Source: an uncultured Collinsella sp.
Lineage (GTDB): Bacteria > Actinomycetota > Coriobacteriia > Coriobacteriales > Coriobacteriaceae
DNA length: 23,969 bases
Direction: 5' to 3'
Assembly: GCA_902494465.1 (NCBI GenBank)
Contig: CABUTH010000008.1
Span: 1-23,969 of the forward strand
A model generated the notes under the pieces. That model searched no databases. It saw only the letters and a list, made by a program, of their open reading frames with translations, and was not told the DNA's origin. The position numbers and the translations under genes are program-made. Below are positions 13,836 through 21,646 of the stretch, piece after piece; the stretch's first letter is position 1; each line of letters starts with the position of its first letter.

Positions 13836-14414
13836 ATGGGACTCGCAGAGCTCGTGTTGCTCGCCGTTGGCCTTTCGATGGACGCCTTTGCCGTTTCCAT
13901 CTGCAAGGGCCTTGGCATGAAGAAGATCAACCTTAAAGTCGCCGTGGTGCTCGGCTTGTTCTTTGGCGGCTTTCAGGCCGGCATGCCCGTAATCGGTTGG
14001 GCGCTCGGCAGCCAATTCATGGGCATCATCGGACCCATCGACCATTGGATCGCCTTTATCCTTTTGGCCTTTATCGGCGGCAAAATGCTGTGGGAGGCTT
14101 TTACCGAGGACGAGGATGAAGGCGACGGCAAGGATGCCGAAAAGATTGAACTGGGCGAGTACCTGATCCTCGCCATCGCCACCTCAATCGACGCCCTGGC
14201 CGTGGGCATCTCGTTCGCCGCGCTTTCGGTCGACATCGTCCCCGCCGTGTCGCTCATTGGCATCACAACGTTTATCTTCTCCGTCGCCGGCGTAGCGATC
14301 GGCCACACCTTTGGCGCGCGCTACGAAAAACCCGCCACCATCGTGGGTGGCGTCGTGCTCATCCTCATCGGGCTTAAGATCTTACTTGAGCATCTGGGGA
14401 TCCTCGCGATATAA
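13836..14414 (+). CDS. mntP: Manganese efflux pump MntP
   Basis: MntP exports Mn2+ across the cytoplasmic membrane. The 192-residue protein has about six hydrophobic helices, with the two conserved aspartates that are essential in E. coli: D16 (LSMDAFAVS) and D119 (TSIDALAVG). The central loop is very acidic (EDEDEGDGKDAEK). AGGGAG lies 7 bases before the ATG at 13836. An ATG at 13683 in the same frame lies inside the riboswitch and is rejected. The Mn2+ riboswitch upstream gives independent support for the function. No obvious terminator follows. Confidence 0.95.
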   Translation: MGLAELVLLAVGLSMDAFAVSICKGLGMKKINLKVAVVLGLFFGGFQAGMPVIGWALGSQFMGIIGPIDHWIAFILLAFIGGKMLWEAFTEDEDEGDGKDAEKIELGEYLILAIATSIDALAVGISFAALSVDIVPAVSLIGITTFIFSVAGVAIGHTFGARYEKPATIVGGVVLILIGLKILLEHLGILAI

Positions 14415-14453
14415 AAAACGCCTCTCATAAGCCAACGTCAATGTAGGAGTCTC

Positions 14454-14523
14454 ATGCAGAGTTTTGCATAATGCCTATTCGTGCAGACTTTTGCATGTCA
14501 TACTGATATGCAAAAGTCTGCAC
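14454..14523 (+). promoter_or_regulatory. Operator of the hipBA genes
   Basis: A perfect 16-bp inverted repeat, GTGCAGACTTTTGCAT (14481-14496) with its reverse complement (14508-14523), surrounds an 11-base spacer. A third half-site, ATGCAGAGTTTTGCAT, lies in direct orientation at 14454-14469. The repeat ends 14 bases before the hipB start. HipB proteins bind such palindromes to repress their own operon, so this is probably the autoregulatory site. Confidence 0.82.
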
Positions 14524-14537
14524 GTTAGGAGATAGCC

Positions 14538-15008
14538 GTGGATACCCTTCCCATCACCACACCGCGCCAAGCTGGCATCTACGTGCGCCAGGCACGCGAG
14601 ACTCAGGGTCTCACCCGTGCCGCCCTCGCCAAAAAGGCCGGTGTTTCGGAGCGCCTGCTCGCATCGCTCGAGCTAGGAGACGCCACCGGCATTCGACTCG
14701 ACAAGTTGCTGGCGATTTTCGACGCTCTTGGACTGGTACTCGCAGCACAAGGGGATATCGACGAAGCGAAAAACGAGCGACCAGTCGACGCCCCGCATGC
14801 CAATCCGCTGCCTCGCAGCATCCCCAGGCGCCATCACACTCAACGTCCTCATCATCGCAACCGTCGTAGTACCGCCATTCCGGCTCTTCCAGATACCCCC
14901 TTTACATCCGCACTCTACGACGAGATCTTCGCCGATTTCGCCATGTCCAATCTCGGAGTCTCGAATGCCGCAAACGCATCTAGCCAAACCATGTCCGAAG
15001 GGAAATAG
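14538..15008 (+). CDS. hipB: HipB-like antitoxin, XRE-family helix-turn-helix protein
   Basis: The first ~75 residues form a Cro/XRE helix-turn-helix (TRAALAKKAGVSERLLASLE), as in HipB, the antitoxin that binds HipA and represses the operon. At 156 residues it is about twice the length of E. coli HipB. The extra C-terminal part is proline-, histidine- and arginine-rich and looks disordered (RRHHTQRPHHRNRR), ending in a short region (SALYDEIFADFAMSNLG) that might contact HipA. The start is GTG with AGGAG 6 bases ahead. It stops 3 bases before hipA, and the operator lies directly upstream. Confidence 0.85.
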   Translation: MDTLPITTPRQAGIYVRQARETQGLTRAALAKKAGVSERLLASLELGDATGIRLDKLLAIFDALGLVLAAQGDIDEAKNERPVDAPHANPLPRSIPRRHHTQRPHHRNRRSTAIPALPDTPFTSALYDEIFADFAMSNLGVSNAANASSQTMSEGK

Positions 15009-15011
15009 CCA

Positions 15012-16316
15012 ATGGCCAGAACATCACTTCGGACCATTATTTGCGGCGTGCCTGCTGGAACGCTCACGCAAGATGAGAACGGTCTTATCAGCTTTACCTA
15101 CGATCATGACTATGACGGGCCAGCCCTATCGACCAACATACCCGTATCGAATCGCACATACGGACAACAGGTCATGAATCCGTACCTGTTTGGCCTTCTA
15201 CCCGACAGCGAGGACCAACGAAAAGCGATTGCCGCCGAATTCGACGTTAGGCCCAACAATCCCGTTGCGTTGCTCAGCCATATCGGACTCGACTGTCCGG
15301 GCGGAGTGCAGTTTTGTGCCGAAGAAGATGCCGACGCCGTCCTGTATCGCGCTGGCGAATACCGCCCTATAGACGACCACGAAATTGCTCTTCGTCTCAA
15401 GTCGATCAGAGATGACCGCGATGCATCGTGGATGGGTCTAGATGAAAGTTGGTCACTTGGAGGCAACCAGGGCAAGTTCGCGCTCGCGTTCATAAACGGC
15501 CGCTGGTGCGAATGCATGGGCTCCTCGCCCACGACGCATATTTTCAAAAATGGCGTTATCGGATTTAAACTCGAGGCTCTCAATGAGTTTGTCTGCATGA
15601 AAAGCGCCCAGCGCGCCGGCATCGCAACGGCAAACGTCGAATATCGTATGTTTGAGGACGAACCTGCCCTCATTGTTGAGCGCTATGACCGCGTGAAAGT
15701 CAAAGACGGAACGATCAGGCGCCTACATCAAGAAGACCTCTGTCAGGCACTTGGGGTGATGCCCGCCCAAAAGTACACGGCAGACGGCGGCCCGACCACA
15801 CGCGACATTCAAGAGCTCCTCGTAAATACGAGCCACCATCAACTTAACCTGTATCTGTTTACGCAGATACTTTTCTTTAACGCCATCATCGGCGCACCGG
15901 ATGCGCACGCGAAAAACTATTCCCTGCTCCTTGGAAACGACGGCGCAGCCATGATGGCTCGAATGTACGATGTCGCGTCGGGTTTGGCGTATGAGCGCAT
16001 GCGCCGCCGGGCGCGCCTTGCCATGAGCATTGGCGGCGAAAATCGTGTGGGGTGCATCGGTCCAGGCGCTATCCGCCGATACCACGGTATGGGCGACCCC
16101 ACGCTGGAGGCGACGCTCATCGATGCCGGGCTATCCGAGAAGTTTTGCTTTGCGACCATGATGGACCTCGCCTACGAGGTACCCATTTGCATGGAAGAGG
16201 TCATGGACGAATACGCCGACCTGCCCGGCATGGCGGACCTGCGCGAGCATATGCTCGGCCCCGTCCGCGAAAACTGCCAGCGCACCCTCGACCTCATCAG
16301 GGCAGAAATGGACTAG
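15012..16316 (+). CDS. hipA: HipA-type serine/threonine kinase toxin
   Basis: HipA proteins are kinases; the E. coli enzyme phosphorylates glutamyl-tRNA synthetase and stops growth. This 434-residue protein has the N-terminal HipA domain (NPYLFGLLPDS), the Gly-rich autophosphorylation loop SLGGNQGK (148-155, S148 matching E. coli S150), THIFK (K179), ERYDR (223-227), HQEDLCQALG, the catalytic GAPDAHAKN (D297, N302) and the metal-binding MYDVAS (D320). All active-site residues are present, so it should be functional. It is coupled to hipB; the pair sits on the plus strand in a minus-strand neighbourhood, as acquired cassettes often do. Confidence 0.92.
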   Translation: MARTSLRTIICGVPAGTLTQDENGLISFTYDHDYDGPALSTNIPVSNRTYGQQVMNPYLFGLLPDSEDQRKAIAAEFDVRPNNPVALLSHIGLDCPGGVQFCAEEDADAVLYRAGEYRPIDDHEIALRLKSIRDDRDASWMGLDESWSLGGNQGKFALAFINGRWCECMGSSPTTHIFKNGVIGFKLEALNEFVCMKSAQRAGIATANVEYRMFEDEPALIVERYDRVKVKDGTIRRLHQEDLCQALGVMPAQKYTADGGPTTRDIQELLVNTSHHQLNLYLFTQILFFNAIIGAPDAHAKNYSLLLGNDGAAMMARMYDVASGLAYERMRRRARLAMSIGGENRVGCIGPGAIRRYHGMGDPTLEATLIDAGLSEKFCFATMMDLAYEVPICMEEVMDEYADLPGMADLREHMLGPVRENCQRTLDLIRAEMD

Positions 16317-16343
16317 GTGGCCGTAATTTCGCAATTATCAAAC

Positions 16344-16389
16344 AAAAAAGAGGGGGGCACCCGTCGCAAAAGCTCGGATGCCCCCCCTC
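16344..16389 (-). terminator. Intrinsic terminator of pepD, convergent with hipA
   Basis: GAGGGGGG(G)CA and TGCCCCCCTC arms, extended by CCG/CGG, form a stem at 16350-16389, followed on minus by TTTTTTG. On plus the tail (ATAATTTC) is weaker, so it serves mainly pepD but may also end the hipBA transcript. Confidence 0.88.
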
Positions 16390-16444
16390 ATAATTTCATT
16401 TGCAATCCGCTAGCACGTGGCTCGGACTGCTGCTAGCGCAACCT

Positions 16445-17902
16445 TTACGCAGCGAGGCGCTTGAGGACATCGATGAGCAGCTCGTAGAAGCGCTCGGCAG
16501 AAGCGAGCTCCATGCTCTCGTCCGGGGTGTGGACATCGGAGAGCGTCGGGCCCACGGCGATGGCGTCCAGGCCGTGCAGGGCCTCGGCAAACAGGCCGCA
16601 CTCAAGGCCGGCGTGAATGGACTCGATGCGCAGCTCGGAGCCAAAGAGCTCGCGATAGCTCTCGACGAAGACGTCGCGGACCGGCGAATGCTCGGCATAG
16701 CTCCAGCCGGGATACTCGAACTCGAACTTGGCGTCGAAGCCCAAGACATCGGCCAGCGTCTGCAGGCGGTCCTTGAACTCGTTCTGCAGCGAGGTGATCG
16801 AGGAGCGCGGGGACAGCATGATCTTGACCTCGTCGTCAGAGGTGGCAACCACACCGATGTTGGAGGAAACCTCGACGGAGCCGTCGGTGGCGACGTTGCG
16901 GCGAATCACGCCGTTAGGGGCAAGACGCAGGGCGCGAATGAGGGCAAGCGCGGACTTCTGGTCCATAGCCTCGACCTCGGCGTCGTCGGCAATCTCGACG
17001 GTGCAGGTAAAGCCGGGGTCGAAGACCTCGAGCTCGGCAGTGACGTCGGCGATGATGCCCTTTGCAATCTGGGCCGCGGCCTCGGCAGCAGCGTGGTCGG
17101 CGTAGACCAGAACAGCCTTGCACTCACGGTTGATGGCGTTGTCCTTGGTGCCGCCGTTAAAGCTGACGATGGCGGGCTCGCCGGCAACCATCAGGCGGTC
17201 GATGATGCGGGCCATGATGAGGTTGCCATTGCCGCGCTCCAGGTGGATATCGCTGCCGGAGTGACCGCCCAGTAGGCCGGAGATGTCGAACGTGAGGGTG
17301 CTACCGGTCTTGTGCTCGCGCGCGATCGGGCAGGTGTAGGTAACGACGACGCCGCCGGCGCAGCTGACGGTGGCAACGCCCTCTTCCTCGGAGTCGAGAT
17401 TAATCATGGTGCGGGCGCTAATCTGGGACTTGTCGAGCGTCTCGGCGCCGACCAGGCCAGTCTCCTCGTCGGTGGTGAATACGCACTCGAGGGCAGGGTG
17501 AACGATCGAATCGTCATCGAGAACAGTGAGCATCAGAGCGACGGCGATACCGTTGTCGGCGCCCAGAGTGGTGCCGTTAGCGGTGAGGACACCGTCCTTG
17601 ACGACCAAGTCGATACCGTCGGTCGTAAAGTCGTGCTCAACGGAGCCCAACTTGTCGCACACCATATCGATGTGGCCCTGCAGCATGACGGTCGGGGCAT
17701 TCTCGGCGCCGGCAGATGCGGGCTTGCGAATGATGACGTTGTAGACCTCGTCCTGATACACATCAAGACCGCGCTCCTTGGCAAACGCGACCAGGAAATC
17801 GCTGATGCCCTTCTCGTTGCCAGACCCACGGGGGATCGCGCTGACCTCCTCAAAGAAATGGAACAGCTGGGCGGGCTCGTAGCCGGTAATCTTGTAGTCC
17901 AT
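16445..17902 (-). CDS. pepD: Beta-Ala-His / cytosol non-specific dipeptidase (M20 family)
   Basis: PepD is a cytoplasmic zinc dipeptidase of broad specificity that also cleaves Xaa-His dipeptides. The 485-residue protein keeps the metal and catalytic residues: H77 (LQGHIDMV), D116 (TLGADNG), E146/E147 (TTDEETG), D170 (NLDSEEEG) and H458 (DVHTPDE), each three positions before the Vibrio enzyme numbering. The lid-domain stretch GLLGGHSGSD is also present. The start at 17902 has AAGGAGG 4 bases ahead; an upstream in-frame ATG at 18007 would add an unrelated 35-residue leader. It lies alone between the clpC and hipA terminators. It probably supplies amino acids from peptides. Confidence 0.95.
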   Translation of the reverse strand: MDYKITGYEPAQLFHFFEEVSAIPRGSGNEKGISDFLVAFAKERGLDVYQDEVYNVIIRKPASAGAENAPTVMLQGHIDMVCDKLGSVEHDFTTDGIDLVVKDGVLTANGTTLGADNGIAVALMLTVLDDDSIVHPALECVFTTDEETGLVGAETLDKSQISARTMINLDSEEEGVATVSCAGGVVVTYTCPIAREHKTGSTLTFDISGLLGGHSGSDIHLERGNGNLIMARIIDRLMVAGEPAIVSFNGGTKDNAINRECKAVLVYADHAAAEAAAQIAKGIIADVTAELEVFDPGFTCTVEIADDAEVEAMDQKSALALIRALRLAPNGVIRRNVATDGSVEVSSNIGVVATSDDEVKIMLSPRSSITSLQNEFKDRLQTLADVLGFDAKFEFEYPGWSYAEHSPVRDVFVESYRELFGSELRIESIHAGLECGLFAEALHGLDAIAVGPTLSDVHTPDESMELASAERFYELLIDVLKRLAA

Positions 17903-18016
17903 GGTGCCTCCTTGGCGCAACTGGTTAGACAGTAAGACATGCGACTTGTATATTCCCAGACTTTGCGTGCATAAACCAGTCGAAAACGCCGAGCGCCCTC
18001 GCATCATCGGCTAACG

Positions 18017-18041
18017 GTGGACCGTATAGCGTAACGGTCAC
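18017..18041 (-). promoter_or_regulatory. Inverted repeat upstream of pepD
   Basis: GTGACCGT and ACGGTCCAC (minus) are complementary apart from one bulged base, around an 8-base spacer. It lies about 115 bases before pepD. It could be an operator; no good promoter is clear nearby (TATACA at about -40 lacks a -35 box). Confidence 0.35.
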
Positions 18042-18059
18042 AACTTCCGCAGCTCTACA

Positions 18060-18091
18060 AATCGAGGCGCCCTTTCCGGAGCGCCTCGATT
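18060..18091 (-). terminator. Intrinsic terminator of clpC
   Basis: AATCGAGGCGC (18060-18070) and its exact reverse complement (18081-18091) form an 11-bp stem with a 10-base loop, followed on minus by TTGTAG. It is 26 bases after the clpC stop. The T-tract is short. Confidence 0.7.
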
Positions 18092-18116
18092 GCGCGTATC
18101 AAATTGTCGCCACGCC

Positions 18117-20759
18117 CTACAGCGCGCCAGAACCGGCTTGCATCATGCCGCCGGGGCCCGAGGTCACGCCGCCTCCCACAGGAGCAGCGTTGCCGGTGTG
18201 CGGTGCTGCCGGGGCGGTATCGCCACCGAGCGTGCCCGCCGGACGCGGTGCCGGGATCTCGCCCGCGCCGTGGCTAAAGACAAACTTGCCGTCGGCCACG
18301 TCGCACAGGACGGTATCGCCCTCGCCCCATTCGCCGGCCAGAAGCTCCTCGGACAGCGGGTCCTCGATAAGCTTTTGGATAGCACGGCGCAGCGGACGCG
18401 CACCGTTGGTGAGGTCGGTGCCCTCGGCCACGATCTTGTCATAGGCCGCATCGGTGAGCTTGATGTTCATGCCGTTGGCAATCAGGCGCTGGCGCAAATC
18501 GTCCACCAGCAGGTGCGCAATCTTAGTCAGGTTCTCGCCCGAGAGCTTCTGGAACACCACAATGTCATCGATACGGTTGAGCAGCTCGGGGCGGAACAGG
18601 CGCTTGAGCTCGCCCATCGCGCGACCACGGATCTCACTCGACGTGAGACCCTGCTCGCCGGTGGTGCCAAAGCCCACGCTCGCATCCTGCGCAATCTCGC
18701 GGGCGCCCACGTTGGACGTCATGATGATCACGGTGTTGCGGAAGTCGACCGTCTTGCCCTGGCTATCGGTCAGGCGGCCCTCCTCCAGCACCTGCAGCAA
18801 GATGTTGAAGATATCGGGGTGCGCCTTCTCGATCTCGTCGAACAGCACGACCGAGTACGGGTGGCGACGAACGGCCTTGGTGAGCTGGCCGCCCTCGTCG
18901 TGACCGACGTAGCCCGGAGGGCTACCGATGAGCTTGGAGACCTCGAACTCGCTACCGAACTCGGACATGTCGAAGCTGATGAGCGCGTCCTTGCTGCCAA
19001 AGAGGTACTCGGCGAGCGTCTTGGCGAGCTCAGTCTTGCCCGTGCCGGTGGGGCCCAGGAAGATAAAGCTACCGCCGGGGCGACGCGGGTCCTTGAGCGG
19101 CGAGCGGCTGCGGCGCACGGCCTTGGCGACGGCCTCGACGGCCTCGTCCTGGCCGATAATGCGGGTCTTGAGCACGCTTTCGGTCTGCAGCAGGCGACGG
19201 CTCTCGCTCTCGGTGAGCGAGGAAACCGGCACGCCCGAAGTCACGGACACGATGTCGGCAATCTGACTCACGTCGATGGTGAGCGGGCTGGCGTCGAGCT
19301 CGGCGGTCCAGGCGGCCTTGGCTTCGGCGAGTTCAATCTCGGCGGCCTTCTGCTGCTCGGTGATCTCGGCGGCCTTGTTCATGTCATCGCTCTCGGTGGC
19401 CTCCTGCGCGGCGGCCTTAAGCTCCTCTATGCGATGCTCAGCCTCGCGCACCGGCTCGGGCGCGCGATTCGCGGCGATGCGAGCGCGGGCACCGGCCTCG
19501 TCGATGAGGTCGATGGCCTTATCGGGCAAGAAGCGATCCTGGATGTAGCGGTTGGAAAGATTCGCGGCGGCCTCGATAGCACCCTGCGTATAGCGCACAT
19601 GGTGGTGCTCCTCGTAGCGAGGCTTGAGCGCGGTCAGGATCTTGACCGTGTCCTCGACGCTCGGCTCCTCGACATCAATGGTCTGGAAGCGACGCTCGAA
19701 GGCCGGGTCCTTGGTGAGGTACTTGCGGAACTCCTCGGCCGTGGTGGCACCGATGATCTGGAAAGCACCGCGCGCGAGCACGGGCTTGAGCATAGAGCTC
19801 GCATCGATAGAACCCTCGGCAGAACCGGCACCGATGATGGTGTGCATCTCGTCGATAAACAAGATGACGTCGTCGGCTTCGGTCGCCTCCTGGATCACGT
19901 TCTTGAGGCGCTCCTCAAACTCACCGCGATACTTGGCACCCGCGACAAGACCCGGCAGATCGAGCGTCCAGATATTCTGGTTCATAAGATTCTCGGGCAC
20001 ATTGCCAGCAGCAATCTGCTGCGCCAGGCCCTCGACGATAGCCGTCTTGCCCACGCCGGGATCGCCCAGGATAAGCGGATTGTTCTTGGTGCGGCGCGAA
20101 AGGATCTCCATCATGCGCTGGACTTCCTTTTCGCGGCCAATCACGGGATCGAGCTCGCCGTCGCGCGCCTTTTGCGTGAGGTTGGTGGCGAACTGCTTGA
20201 GCGTGTCGGTGCCGCTCCCCTTTTGCTGAGAGGCATCCGAGCCGCTAAAGAACGGCAGGCCCGCACCGGGACGACCAGCGCCAGCGCCAGCGAGCGGACG
20301 CTTCTTGTCCTGATCCTTGGCAGTGAGCTTTTCGATGGCCTTTTTAATGGAAGCAGACGACACGCCCAGGCGCATGAGGATGTCCATGGCCATGCCGTTG
20401 CCCTCTTCGACGATGCCGATCAGCAAGTGCTCGGTCGAAACGTAGGTCTGGTTGTTCTCGCGTGCCACGCGGAAGGAGCGCTCCATCACGCTGATGACGA
20501 GCGGCGTAAAGGCGAGCTTGGCAGCCTCGGTCTCCTCGCTGGGCTCGGGAACCGTGGTCTGGACCTCTTTGAGGGTATCCATGATGTCATCATAGGAGAT
20601 GTCGAGCGAACGCAGCGCCTCGGCGGCAATGCCCTCGTCCTCCTTGGCAAGCGCGAGCAGCAGGTGCTCGGTGCCCACCTTATTTGAATGAAGATCGAGC
20701 GCTTCTTGCTTGGCCATGGACATGACCTTACGCGCACGATCGGTAAAACGGTCTAACAT
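18117..20759 (-). CDS. clpC: ATP-dependent Clp protease ATP-binding subunit ClpC
   Basis: ClpC is a Hsp100 unfoldase that feeds proteins to ClpP. The 880-residue protein has an N-terminal double Clp repeat (1-145) and AAA-1 with Walker A GDPGVGKT (232-239) and Walker B FIDEMH (301-306). A coiled-coil M domain (about 430-490) follows, then AAA-2 with GPTGTGKT (569-576) and [11 protein letters not shown] (639-649), and a ClpP-docking loop with VGFG (695-698). The last ~45 residues are a Gly/Pro/Ala-rich tail beyond the usual end. The start at 20759 ([18 protein letters not shown] ahead) is canonical; an upstream ATG at 20837 would run through the leader hairpin. No ctsR, mcsA or mcsB lies beside it. 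Confidence 0.96.
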   Translation of the reverse strand: MLDRFTDRARKVMSMAKQEALDLHSNKVGTEHLLLALAKEDEGIAAEALRSLDISYDDIMDTLKEVQTTVPEPSEETEAAKLAFTPLVISVMERSFRVARENNQTYVSTEHLLIGIVEEGNGMAMDILMRLGVSSASIKKAIEKLTAKDQDKKRPLAGAGAGRPGAGLPFFSGSDASQQKGSGTDTLKQFATNLTQKARDGELDPVIGREKEVQRMMEILSRRTKNNPLILGDPGVGKTAIVEGLAQQIAAGNVPENLMNQNIWTLDLPGLVAGAKYRGEFEERLKNVIQEATEADDVILFIDEMHTIIGAGSAEGSIDASSMLKPVLARGAFQIIGATTAEEFRKYLTKDPAFERRFQTIDVEEPSVEDTVKILTALKPRYEEHHHVRYTQGAIEAAANLSNRYIQDRFLPDKAIDLIDEAGARARIAANRAPEPVREAEHRIEELKAAAQEATESDDMNKAAEITEQQKAAEIELAEAKAAWTAELDASPLTIDVSQIADIVSVTSGVPVSSLTESESRRLLQTESVLKTRIIGQDEAVEAVAKAVRRSRSPLKDPRRPGGSFIFLGPTGTGKTELAKTLAEYLFGSKDALISFDMSEFGSEFEVSKLIGSPPGYVGHDEGGQLTKAVRRHPYSVVLFDEIEKAHPDIFNILLQVLEEGRLTDSQGKTVDFRNTVIIMTSNVGAREIAQDASVGFGTTGEQGLTSSEIRGRAMGELKRLFRPELLNRIDDIVVFQKLSGENLTKIAHLLVDDLRQRLIANGMNIKLTDAAYDKIVAEGTDLTNGARPLRRAIQKLIEDPLSEELLAGEWGEGDTVLCDVADGKFVFSHGAGEIPAPRPAGTLGGDTAPAAPHTGNAAPVGGGVTSGPGGMMQAGSGAL

Positions 20760-20796
20760 GCTAGTTCCTCTTAGACGAGCTAGTTTTTTCAAACGC

Positions 20797-20822
20797 AAAG
20801 CGCCGCCCCGCGGCAGCGCTTT
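20797..20822 (-). promoter_or_regulatory. GC-rich hairpin in the clpC leader
   Basis: AAAGCGCTGCC pairs with GGCGGCGCTTT (11 bp, one G-U, 4-base loop) about 38 bases before the clpC start. On minus it is followed by GCGTTTGAAAAAA, not T residues. I see no CtsR, HspR or CIRCE sites in 20760-20956. A TATACT box lies upstream at about 20845, without a matching -35. Confidence 0.55.
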
Positions 20823-20956
20823 GGTCTCTTTACCCATATGGAGTATATGTTAACAGCTGGAGGAATATCTATAAACCCGGCTCACATGAATGCAGGTTAT
20901 GACCGCATCGCGGGACTCACCGCGCGATGCGCGACGGGCGCCCCGCAAGAGAAACC

Positions 20957-21646
20957 CTAGACGTCTTTCACCACGTCGGGACTCGTCGCACGCGATGCGC
21001 GATAGGCATCGGCCTCCTTGGAGACGCGTTCGAGCAGCTCGGATGTATCGACGCCCTCGACTTGCGCGACCGTTTCAACCGTCTGCATGGCGACCGCCCT
21101 CAGGTACGCGCACGCGCTGTCCCCCAGCTGCTCGAGGTCTATCTCCTCGCCGCCCTCCCGGGCAAAGCCGACCGCCATCACAAAGCCCATGATGCCCGAG
21201 ACCAGAAAGCCCACCGCAAAGCTCGAATCTGCCTTGAGCTCTTCTCCGTCGGGGTGGACGATCTCTCTCACGCGGTCGATGATGATCGTATGGATGCCCT
21301 GCTCGACCTGCTCGGCGGCACCCGCCCTCATGGTGATGACGATGCGCCGCAGCAGGCAGCGGACGTCGCGCCGGTCGAACGCCGAAAGGTCGCCCTCGCT
21401 CGAAAAATGCCAGAGGGCATCGGTGATGAGCTCGTTATCCTGCAGCAGCTGGGCTATGGCGATGGCGACGAGTTCATCGAAATCGTGAAAATAGTAGTAA
21501 AACGTTCCGCGATTGCACTGGGCGGCGCGGGTCACCTCGCCAACCGACAGCTCGAAGATGCTGTTGTTCTCGATGAGCTCCCAAAACGCCTCGATGATAC
21601 GGGTGCGTGCATCGGGCGCATCGGCGTCCTTACGCGGTCTCGCCAT
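20957..21646 (-). CDS. TetR/AcrR-family transcriptional regulator
   Basis: The protein has about 229 residues. Its N-terminal TetR helix-turn-helix reads RTRIIEAFWELI ... SVGEVTRAAQCNRGTFYYYF; the rest is an all-helical ligand and dimerisation domain with no recognisable ligand motif. Start codons ATG 21646 (MARPRKD, the common family beginning) and GTG 21655 are both possible. Either way the gene overlaps the end of the large dehydratase-activase gene by 17-26 bases, so it is co-expressed with it. It most likely represses its own operon, with an acyl-CoA or fatty-acid-like effector suggested only by that neighbour. Confidence 0.88.
   Translation of the reverse strand: MARPRKDADAPDARTRIIEAFWELIENNSIFELSVGEVTRAAQCNRGTFYYYFHDFDELVAIAIAQLLQDNELITDALWHFSSEGDLSAFDRRDVRCLLRRIVITMRAGAAEQVEQGIHTIIIDRVREIVHPDGEELKADSSFAVGFLVSGIMGFVMAVGFAREGGEEIDLEQLGDSACAYLRAVAMQTVETVAQVEGVDTSELLERVSKEADAYRASRATSPDVVKDV

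Noticed and set aside
16484..17902. Possibility that pepD is a carboxypeptidase or succinyl-diaminopimelate desuccinylase of the M20 family
   Set aside because: Length, the HIDMVCDK and GADNG motifs and residue spacing match the PepD (M20C) dipeptidases better.
18090..20687. Long plus-strand open frame opposite clpC (865 codons)
   Set aside because: It lies entirely antisense to a clearly real gene, has no ribosome-binding site and shows no family signature. GC-rich codon bias on the minus strand removes stops from the opposite frame.
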